This document shows, in pieces, positions 36,401 to 48,400 of a DNA stretch of 64,000 nt (positions within the stretch are counted from its first letter, which is position 1; every line of letters starts with the position of its first letter). This DNA comes from Argopecten irradians. Lineage: Eukaryota > Mollusca > Bivalvia > Pectinida > Pectinidae. The position numbers were made by a program, and so were the translations under genes. A model generated the notes under the pieces. That model searched no databases and was not told the DNA's origin. It saw only the letters and a program-made list of their open reading frames with translations. The stretch covers positions 35,875,262 through 35,939,261 of the forward strand of contig NC_091144.1 of assembly GCF_041381155.1 (NCBI RefSeq), read 5' to 3'.

Positions 36401-39400
36401 TATTAAAGATAATCAATTTCATCCCGCAAAAAATTCCCTGGCACTATGTCCTATATGGAATAAAGTACTGATTGCGCATGCACCAAAGGCAAAATGAATT
36501 ATTTTATATTATTTTTGTGTTAATTAGACATATACACACACGATTAAACACAAATTATTGTTAAAATGACGAGTATCGTTTATGCTCTGTCGGCGGTGGA
36601 GCATCTTTATTATATAGGCATTACACTGCTGAAAAATTAATACATTTGACACGAATTTTACTGCAATCAGAAACCACGTAGATTACCAAAAAGAAGTAGA
36701 ATGATTGTATCGAATGTACATCGAGAAAGAAGTTTTAAGATGAACTTAAGAATAGAAACCACTTAACGTAACTTTTAACTAAAGTCAAGAGAATTTAATT
36801 GTCTAATTTACTAGACATTAATCTTTGACTATGTTTCATTATCCTTTCACCAAATGCTACAAATTCATGCTACAGTAATCTTCGTTATAATGAAATAACG
36901 TATGCGAAGAATTTAAGAAATAAAAATGCAATGTACAAAACCGTGGAATTCATGGTAGCAAAGTCTATAGAGTCGATCCCGGAGTTTTTGAAGTCGGTCA
37001 GACTGCTCTGCATGTCGGGGGTTAGTACTTTAAAGTTGGAAAGATCTACGTTGTTGGTCATATCGTTTAGCTGCGAGTCAATGTCTCCGAGATACTGAAA
37101 CAAATTTCGATTTCAAAAAACTTAGTGCAGAAAGCAAATGGATTTGGCATTAAGCATTAAATAAATAAAGTCTATTTAACCATTTCCAAAAAAACTGAAA
37201 AAGGGTTATTTCCAAATTATACGTTGTTCCTTGTATCAAGCATTTCATTGGCTTTAAAATATGTTGTTATTTCATAATATAAAAACAAAGAATGACTCTG
37301 TTTGTAACGTTGTCTCTGATTGGCTGAAATAACGGCTGGCTGAAATAACGGCGTTATGTTTTCATAGACAAAATAGTCCATCAAGAAATATAGATCTCCC
37401 TGGGATTGAATTGAATTATAAGCATAAACTTAAAAATATGATATGTTAGAGAGCTGTAAACACGTGAATAGTATAATATGAAATGCCACGAGCCTTTATG
37501 TGAGTGGCAAATTATTTAACCGAGTTTTCATAAATTTCATATGACGTAGTCAAGAGTATAATATTCCATTTATCTCATAAAAAGTATTTTAAGCATTGAT
37601 AATTTAGTATTGTAAGCATTGATGTCACACATTTATAATTTCAACGGAGTATAAAAAAATTTGTTTGCAAATTGTGTATCACATGGAAAAATAGTTTTAT
37701 AGGGGTTTTATCAATTTAACGTCTTATCAACAGCCAGGGTAATGTGAGGACATACCAGGTTTGTTGGTTGAGGAAAGTCATCGACCCAGCGGTCAGTACC
37801 TGGAAACTGCCCCGTGTGGGATTTGAAATCGAGACCCAGAGGTGGAGGGCTTTGATAAAAGTTGTGAAACATTCTCCGATTTGACATTTCCGTCAACCGA
37901 AACAATCGTGTGTTTATGTCATGACCGTATGACATGGTTGAACAGGCCAGTTATGTGATATTCTATATATGCGACGTGGTTAGATCCATTTTTACATTCG
38001 AGACGTTTGATTAACATTTGTCAGTGTAAGCCTTCACTTAAATTGTTTTACACAACTTAACATAATGTATACTTCTCGAGGAACCTGCCCTACCTATCTG
38101 TGTGTAGTTGAGTGCTTACCTGTGAGTAGTTGAGGGCTTACCTGTGAGTAGTTGAGGGCAGTATCTAAAGGTAGTATAGCATCTAGATGTAACAGAGTAA
38201 ATGGCGCTTTGTTAGCCCGACAGCCTCTGAAACGTGGAACATATTACCCAGAGTTATTTAAAAACAAAGTTAGTGATAGACTATACTAACAGCTTTTGTC
38301 ATTATCATTAACATCTTATCACATTCTTAATATATACACTGGAATTGATTCAACAATATACCACTGCCTACTAAGTGTATGTTTTCTGTTGAACTTTCTT
38401 TCGTAGACTTTAAAAGCGTTTCAGGATCATATGAAGTTGTGATATTGATATTTAATGTTTTGAAAATGCTTTACTTGTATGTTTTACTTTTACTAGGAGC
38501 TCAATGCCGGCAATGCAAACAAATATGATAAAGTAAGAAAATACGTATTATTAACCAATATTGGTTATACAACGTATTTATTTGAATAACTTTTAATGTA
38601 GCGATGGTTTTTAGAGGCTACATATGTAGTTATCGCGATTTCAGTTGATTATCTTATCTTGTATACTTAATAAAGATGCTCCACCGCCAATAGAGCATAA
38701 ACATTATTTACCATTTCAATCGATTACCAGTGATTAATGTTTAATCGTGTATATATACATAGTTGTCTCATTAACACAAAAAAATCAAATGAAATAATTT
38801 GTTCTGCCTTTATTGTCTTCGTAATCTGTTCTTAATTTCATATAGGACATAGTACCACGGAGTTTTTTCGTGACGCAATTAAATATTTTCAATAATTTTA
38901 TCTTCAAGTAAAATAAGAAGCACCAACTTTTCTATGGGGGTAATGGTGTAAAATAGGTAACTTTTTGTTTCTGAAGAAAAATACTAATTCTGCTCCTGTT
39001 TTTGATAGAGAATAAATACCATTCATCAGCGGTGTAGCATCTTTAACGGTAAGAAAATGATCATATATACTTACATAAGAAGACTGTACATACTGATGGT
39101 GATTGATGCGTTACTCAACAACATTTCTCCCATATTAAAACTTGATAGTGCACCGGAATCCAAAAACTAGAAACACAGTTGATTAATAGTTAGTAAATAG
39201 AAATAAAAATTAATAATTAATACATGAACTTTCCATGAAATTGGTTTACATTTTCGTGATGCAGCGGTATCATAGTGCTTATTTGAGCATTAGTTTTATT
39301 TTAGCGCTTTCGCACTGTCTTTGAAGCGCTAATACATGTTCAGCTCTAAATTTTGTAAAATTATATTTCCGTTATTGAACCACCGAATTACGCTAATACC

Positions 39401-42400
39401 GCGCTAATAAATCATGATTTACATTTTTTCTCATTGGCGCTAAAATTTGACAGCGCTAAAAATTAGTACGTTTACAGTAATACCGAAATACTTATCTTTG
39501 AATTATTTTATTATATTTTATTTTATGTTTCAGGAATAACTGTTCACAATGACTATACAATAATCAATCGTAAACAATATACAAACTATTGTCATTTTCT
39601 ATCATTAAAACAAACCTGGATAGCGAAGTTTCTAAAACAGATAGCGTATCCGTATTTCTAAGAATGAAGACGATTAAACTTCCTATTTTTATAATGTTTT
39701 TTTTTCATCATTGAAATGAAGGAAAACTGAGGGCAGTTTCCTCTGAAAATTGACAGTAATCTACAGTTATATTTAACAACTATTGGTTACGGCTTAGTAG
39801 AGATATATTTGTATACTTACATCTTTGAATATAGTAAGGTCGATCATTGTCTGACAGATTTTTTCCAAGTTTCCACCAATCATAAATGAGAGTGTTGTTA
39901 GCAACATGAGGAGACCACCCAGGAGGAAGATAATCGCTGTGGCACTGAAATCACAGACAAATATTATAACGTACGGCTCGGAACGCAGCAGTTTACTGAT
40001 TTTAACTTTTTTATCGAATATCGGTTTATTTCGACCGTTGGCATTTATATTTTCTTATTTTCTTCGTTGTTCTTCTTTTGTAACAAAAGAGCAGCGCTCT
40101 TCATGTAATTTGCCTCTGTCCATTTGGCATTCATATGGGGTATGGATGCCAACTGAAAGACGTTCAATGCCTAAGTGGGGAGCGGAATTCGCGTCGTTTG
40201 CTCTGAAATATATGAAGCTTGCAAACATATGACGTCACAATTTGTATCTAAACGCAAGGATGGATACCTCTTGACAAATACGGAATTGCTGGATTATTTA
40301 AAACTTTATGTTCTGTTAGTAAGCGTTGTCCGTTTTATAGTAATAAAATGTGTAAATCGATCTTACAGTATCATGAGACATCCTCCACAGCTAGGAATAC
40401 AGCCTCTTTCTGTCGGCCGGACGTTCTCTCCTAGACATGCGCAGCCACACAGTATTCCAATCAAAAACATCAGGGGAACTAAGGAGAATACTCCCATCAA
40501 ACCATATCCGAAATAAATCCTGTCAAATAAAAGTAGGCAAGTTATTAAACCATACCCGAAATAAATTCTCCCAAATATAATTTCTGCGCGCAAAAATAAG
40601 CATACCAGGGATAAATCGGGTCAATTATACATAATGCCAATAAGCAAAACTATCAATTATTTAACACTCTACGGGCACATGCGACAGTGAATTTATATGG
40701 CTTTGTTTAGGTAAACATTATCAACAGACATTGGAACATCAAAAGATTGGTGGTTAAAATATCAATTCGCTTTCTTCGTATTTGGTTTCAATTCAAGATA
40801 AAATCTTTTGTCAAAATTCATATTGTCGAATCTATTGATGTGTTAAGAAAAATAGGAATTAGCAGAACACCAGCATCAACCTAATATTACATATTCCGTC
40901 TTTGTTTATTACAGAGTTAGCTCCCTTGTGAGTAGGTATCGATTGTAACGTCATTATTTTGTGAGCAGAATTCACGTCGTTTTCAGAAAACTATGATGCT
41001 ACGCTCGCAAACACATGACGTCACAATTAATACCCACCCGCAAGGGCAGATTACTCTGTAACATGCAAATACAGAATTTTTTTTTCTTGTAACCAACTCA
41101 CCTGTACAGATCATAATCCTTAGCAGTTGTAAATAGGGTTTTCATGTCTGCCTTTATTTTATCAGTCGGGAACGACTGGAATTAATAACGAAGGCAAGTT
41201 TGTGTGAACGATTGAAATGAGTAGCAGTTTGTTAATGTGGTACTTGCAATATGCGGTTACATATTGGAAAGGGAGAGACCATTATCCATAAAACATTCGA
41301 TATTCTATTTTGAGTCTAACAGCTAAGAATCCTATCGTAAAAAATGCATTCCTTGCGTAAAATGAGTTCACAGAAAAAATATTTTTTTACTCTGCTAATG
41401 TGTTTTCATGACATACTACTGTCAAAGTAATATCGTATAATTATTATATAAACCTATAATAAACACATGTACAAATTGTCCCTAAACAATAGAAAAAATA
41501 ATGACCGTCGTTTTGATAGAAATACAATATAAAAAATAGATAAAACATTTACGGAATCAAGATTGCTCATGAGGCTATCTATCATGGTATTCAGTGTGCT
41601 TTTGAAGGTGTTCATCGTCGTTTGTAGAGCTGGAATTAAAATAAATATAGTTAATAAACTCATTATTGTGTCAAATTATTGTGAATTTATTCCTAAACAT
41701 TAGACAAGCTTTAGTTTTCCCAATTTTCATTGGCTAATATACGGTCACGTAAAGTTCAATATCTTATGAAACAATAGTCAATATTCATGCTGTGTCGTTA
41801 TTACCCAAATATTGAGTTCTACAGGGTGACGTCCTATGACCATCGTTCTTCTTTTAATTAACATATACACCGGATAAGTTTTTTGACAAATCTAATGCAC
41901 AATTAAGGACGTTTGATTCGGTCAATATGGTGTTATATCTCATTGATAGAATCTATTATAATGCCCTCGGTCATTACTTAATTCCACCAAAGCGGTATAT
42001 AATATATCCATAATAGACCATAACAAAGATCAATTATTGATAGATATCAACGTTTTAAAGATGCTCCACCGCCGACAGAGCATAAATGATATTCACCATT
42101 TGAACAATAATTGGTGTTTAATCGTGTATATGTATGCCTAATTAACACAAAAAATAACATGAAATAATTTATTTCGCCTTTGGTGCATGCGCAATCAGTA
42201 CTTAATTCCATATAAGATATAGTGCCACGGAATTTTTTCGGGATGCAATTAATTATTTTTCATATTTTAAACTTGAAGTAAAATTAGAAGCTCAAACTTT
42301 TCAATGGTGGTAATGGTGTAAAGTAAGTAACTTTTGTAACTGAAGAAAAATACTAAATCGTCTGCCCCTGTTTTTAATAGTGAAAAACACCATTCGTCAG

Positions 42401-45400
42401 CGGTGGAGCATCTTTATCAGAAATGAAAGGCTATACAAAACCGAATGCATGCCAGAACATTTATTTCAAGTAAATTACTATTCGATACCTGGCCTCAATA
42501 TCACGAAAAAAAATATATGAGACTTAAGTTTAGCCGATAGAAGATGGCATTACAAAAAATTCCGTTAGTTTTGATTGGCTGAGCTAAACCTTAAATCTAC
42601 GATTTATTCATGATCTTGTAGCCTGGTCATTTCAGACTTAATTTTTAACTTAAAATGCTATAAAAGGAAACTAGAAAGTTAAAAAATTATTTTTGCAGTA
42701 TCAATAAAACCAATTATTATAATGTCGATGCATGTTTTCTAATATTTAAAGTTATATGTGCCGTAACTGGACAAAAATTTTGACATGTTATTTTTTCTTC
42801 ATTAATCAATTGAAAACCACAAAGTTTGATGAATTAAGCTGTGAAAGTCATTCAAATGACTTAATATGCCTTATAAATATTTGCTGACAACACATACATT
42901 ATATACTGTGAAGTTGTTGTATTTTATGCGTTAAGTATGTTTAGATGGAAATATACCTGCAGATATCACTTGACAATTACTAATAACACTGTAAAAATGT
43001 GAAATGAAATTGTAGACCACAATTTGGCTTCATGGTCTGACTGTATGTACTCATTTCAATTCACTACAGATGTAAATATAATAATTTTTGGTCTGCCAAA
43101 AATCATTTTCAGCTCTTATATGTGCTTGTAAAATAACCTATGGATTGAAAGTAGTGTAATTCTCAAAATGATGGTTACTTTTGGTAATGAATAACATATT
43201 AAAAGCTCATCTTGATTCGCGAGTATGAAAAATACGGCACATATAACTTTAAGCACCGATATGAAGACGGGGATGAGGTTGACCTTCTACCGGTGTTTTA
43301 CAAAAAAGACACCCGGTGTACTGGGAAATTAATACCTAGGATAACATAGATCTGCAAAGTGTGTGTGTTTTACTTACAGTCTCGTACTGTTACAGTTGAG
43401 TCGTTCACTGTTGTCGCTATGCCGTCCAATGCCGAACTTGCCTGTTAATAGTTATTCATATACAGTATAACTGTAATAATCCTCTCAATCAAATTTTGAT
43501 AGAGACGAAATGGAGAGTGTATGGTAGTCTACTGAAGATTTTAATCTTTGCTTAGAAACTTAGTATTTTGGACTGTGCCATGTTTATATGTGTAAAATGT
43601 GTGTAAAGACACGAGAAGACAATGAACAATACGTGTTATTAGAATGAACAAAAATGATAAGCTGAAAATATCTTTCAAAATATTTTGAACGAATCTTGAA
43701 AGAAATTAAAGCGCTGATATGCTATTCTACAAAGATATCTATAAATAATCAATAACACTTTGTTTGAAAGGGATAAAATAGGAGAGTCTTCAATTCTTCT
43801 TAGCAACAATATATATACCAAAAAGACCTACCGAACTGGCGATACCACTGAGGTTCTGAGCGACAACGGCGTCCACAGCCGACTGTGTAGAGGTCAAGTC
43901 TGGTAGCTACGAAGGACAAAAGTGTGTGAGCTTCAACACTATTTATTACGTACATAGCACATGAGAAAATATAAAATCAACAGTTTTTCTTACCCTACAA
44001 CTTCAGACATTTTCACTCTTCCGCTTTATGCGGAAGTCTATCGCTTTTATGACCGATCTACCACTTACCGCTTTAATATCCAAATATCCCGCTTTTGCAA
44101 ATATCTTTTGTTTCTTTCGATTTTCCTCATTGGATAGTGATTTGGAAGCCGCCATGGCGAATTCAAAATCAATACTCAATAGATGCACACTGGCTAGATA
44201 ATTAAGTAAACAAATGAGTTAAATTTTTTGCTAATATATTTTATAGTTTTGGAAACTTTACAAAATATTTTTGTGATGAATAACGTACTGTGGAGAAATC
44301 TGCACTCATGCTAAGACCAGACGTGGAGAAGCTGTCACAGGCGGTAGTGGGGACACAGTCACTGGAACACATGGACTTAGTGGTGGCGATGTCTGACGAT
44401 AAGGTACTTAGGGACGAGTCTAAGGTATTGGCTGCATTCTTTAGGGCCGTTATGTCACTGATTACCTGGGCCATATTTGTACTGATGGAATTCAGGGCTG
44501 AAAAAATACAAATTTAAATAAAGTCCTATAAGTGTTTAAGCTTCAGAGAATAAAATATTATAAATACGAATTCAAATCTAAATTTGAAATAAAACACTAA
44601 GAATAATATAGCTTCAGCGAATAAAAAATAAATAAAAACACACGAATTTTGTAATCCCCAATACTCCAGAGGTTATTATCACTGTCGTCATAGTAACTCC
44701 TGGAGTATCGAGGATGCCTCTTGTTTATAAAAAGTAATGTAAAAATCCGAAGGGTTCGCATGGGAGAAAATATTTGATTCGATGTTAATAGGCTTACTGT
44801 TATATTTTTCGTGTTTCGTTGTTGGATATACTATTTCAAAACTTTACAACAACATATATCTGTATTATATCATAACTTATTAATCTGAATAATTTTCTAC
44901 CCGAGAACTAAATTACTCTTTGATAGCCTTGTTACCATAATGAACATATTCAATAGACTGATGTCGAGGGATGGATACCTGTACTATTCGTTAACTGATT
45001 GCTCCGAGTGACCGCGTCCTGGTGTAATCACTTCATTTTAAATCGAAGAACAGATCTTTAACGTACAATAACCTTCCTGCTTCATACTTACTAGTGTCGA
45101 GCGTCAGGACAGCGTTGATGACGGTGGTGATATCAAGGGTGGAACTTATAGAATTGTACACCAGCGGACCAAGATCTGAAGCATTATAAAACATTAGGAT
45201 TTTATTAAAAGATACCAGTATACATATTTCAGTATTTACGCTTACGTACGATTTAATGGATAGTACGTTGTATTTATTGGTAGCTCAAAAACGTGATAGA
45301 CCATATATTATTTTTTGATGATGTGATATACCATATATTATTTTTTGATGATGTGATATACCATATATTATTTTTTGATGATGTGATATACCATATATAT

Positions 45401-48400
45401 ATTTTTTTGATGATGTGATATATTTCAACATTATGTTTGTAACGATTTATCTGTCATTACATTGCAATAAAACTTTTTAAGATACCATAAAATCATTTAT
45501 AAATATACTATAAACCAATTTATTTAAGCATTGGTGTCACTATTTTTAACTACATCGAGTATAAAAGAAATTTTGTTTGCAAACTGTGTGAATCCGCGTA
45601 CGATTCTCACAAAAGTTTGCAAACAAAATTCATTTTATAACCCGATAAAAAAGTTTTATCAATGCTTATTATTAATTTTTCAGACTACTTGATAATCTAA
45701 AATACGTTTATTCGTATGATTTCATCGATTTTCCAATGGATTTTTTTTCTAAATCAGTACGCAACGTGACGTCTCTATTGTGACGTCAGGATGACGTCGG
45801 GTTTTAGCGACATCCTCAGATATTTTAAAAAGAATCTGCTAATCAGAAAGTCGGATTTAGTATGAAAAAATATTGTCGCCTGCGACTTAATTTCGCGGAT
45901 TTTGTGGCCGATACAAATTCTGCAAAAATAAATCACCGCAAAAAGTTTTGACTATAAGTTCATGTTTCATATACGCAATTTATAGAATAAGTAGGGCAAA
46001 ATATGTATCGGTTGCGAAATTAAATCGTCGCGAAAATAAGTTGGTTAACAGTATACTATTTTTGACTTTTCTACCACTTGAATGCAGAAAATCGTCTTTG
46101 AAAATCTTAAATCTTTAATGTAATGAGCTCATGCATTACTCATAAGTATATATATATAATATTCTGTGTATGATAGCAATGTTTGCATGTATAACAGTCA
46201 ACTAACCTCCTATATCTGATATGACAGCTCGACTAACTATATCGTACATATCCAAGGCGATATATGTAAGTTCCTGAAACATAAAATACAGAATGTGTTC
46301 AATAACGTATGAATGTGAACCATTAAAGCTTTAAATGTAGAAAAATGATACGCATTTGTTATACTGAAAAATATGTTTTAATCTGTGACATGACGCACTT
46401 ACAGTGTATATATAGTCTATATATGCCGGTGTATTTATTTATATTGAGGTTGCTGTAAAACAGAGATTAAAAATACAATTTATACCTCTGAAGGTTCTAT
46501 TTTACATTGCATTGTACTGTCTATACACAAAAGGGTTCGCATGAATTGCCACAAAATAAAGTTTACACAAACATTATGTGTGTAAGCCGTGTACAATGCT
46601 AGTTATTGAGCTTTACAAAGGGGGATAACCTGTACTCACACCGGCCGAATTGTTGACGTAAGAAGTTAAATCATCCAAGTTATCCGCTATAGTGACATCA
46701 GCGTAATCAAGCGCTTTAGTAAACCGGTCGTTTGTAGTGTATACACAAGCTGCAGAAGCCCTAAAAATAAAACATTATTTAAATGATCACTACCATTCCA
46801 AAACAGCTTTTAATGTTTTGAATGTAAAACGAGATTGTTAATTTTGTAGAGTTGAAAACGTTTTAGGTTACCGTCAATACTACACTTATTATCACCTTCT
46901 AAACAATTCAATTATAATTTTAAAAAAATCAAAACGCGGGTCGATTTATGTTTCCCGCTGTCGTCATAATCACCGCACGTTAGTTGACTAACACTGCTGT
47001 ATACGGCAAAACAGCCATGGATCTTTACTGTAAACATATATAAATTACACAGGGAAACTTTTGTTTGGTGTTGTAACCTCATCTTATGTCATCGATATAT
47101 ATTTTCTTATGTTATGATTGTTTTTAAGAAAGTTTTGTCTCGGATGTAGTGGGCTTTTAATAAATCTTATTTTGGAGGTGCCAATAGCTTGAATTTATAA
47201 TCAAGAGTATAACTTACAATAAACAAACAGATAGAAGGAAGAGCGCCTGCGCAAATCCCATTCTTTTGCAACCTTCATTTTCGTCATAAACCTGGAACAA
47301 TTTACAAATATCGTTTGATGCAAGCATTATCTATTATCATTTCTTTTGTTAATTATAAAAAACCACCAAGCAAATACATATGATTTATCTTGCAAATCAT
47401 TGTATCTTGCTTTTAAATGTCCAAATTGAATGCTTGAATTATGAAAAATAATTATATACCAAAAATAGTATGTCTCTTTGGATATCAATCTAGACACATT
47501 ATTTGATTTACATATCACGTATTTTAAAAAAAATAAACGGAGAAATTTTGATTGCAACTTTATACACATACTGTTTTGTCTATTAATAAATAATTAAATA
47601 TTGCATTCTTTTTCATATTTTCTTTCTGTAAAAAGATCAGAGAATGACTCGAGAACCCGATGTAAACCACTACATTGATTCAAACCATTTGGATTTAATC
47701 ATAGCCCCATGAGTTGCAAAATGATGACGTCAATGCTTAAAACGAAAATGTACATACCTGTTTCAGATCGCCCCCACAGTTACCGCAACATCGGCAACAG
47801 CAGAAACAGCAGCCACACAGAGGCATGAATATAACGTAGAGTAATCCGAGGACAAAACAGATACCAAAGCCCATGGCATAGTTAACGAGCTGTGGAGAGA
47901 TAAAATAATCTGTTTCATCATAAGTCATTAAAACATGTAAAAGGAGACTCAATATAATGATGTAATCGTTAGTTACAGGATAGTGCTTTAGTCCTTTCAT
48001 TCTGGTGCTTTTTCATGGAATTTCAGTCCGCCATTAGTTTTTTTTGGTATCGGCGATTAATTTTCATTCTCCTTGAACACATTTTATTCTCTTTTTTTAC
48101 GTTACAAATAGTAAGCATTGCTCAAAGTTCATCAGATTCACTACCGGAAATACCTTTTTTACAACAGTTAATATTGTACATTATTTAATGATACAGATGC
48201 AGCGCGAAAAGCGCTAAAATAAAACTGCATCTAAAATAAGTGCTTTTACAGACACAAGAACTTAAGTCATACTAATTGAATAGTTGCACATTACCGATAC
48301 TGCAATGAGCAGCAAGCTTATGACGTATACAACCGAGCAAAAATTAAGATGTATTTATGGAAAAACAGAAATAAAGCGCAATATTTTGGGAGCCTATCTT

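Noticed and set aside
40175-40516. 113-codon plus-strand open frame
   Set aside because: It is antisense to the prominin exon 40519-40367 plus adjoining repeat.
45292-45423. CRISPR array
   Set aside because: The 30-bp units are directly contiguous with no spacers, in an intron of an animal gene.
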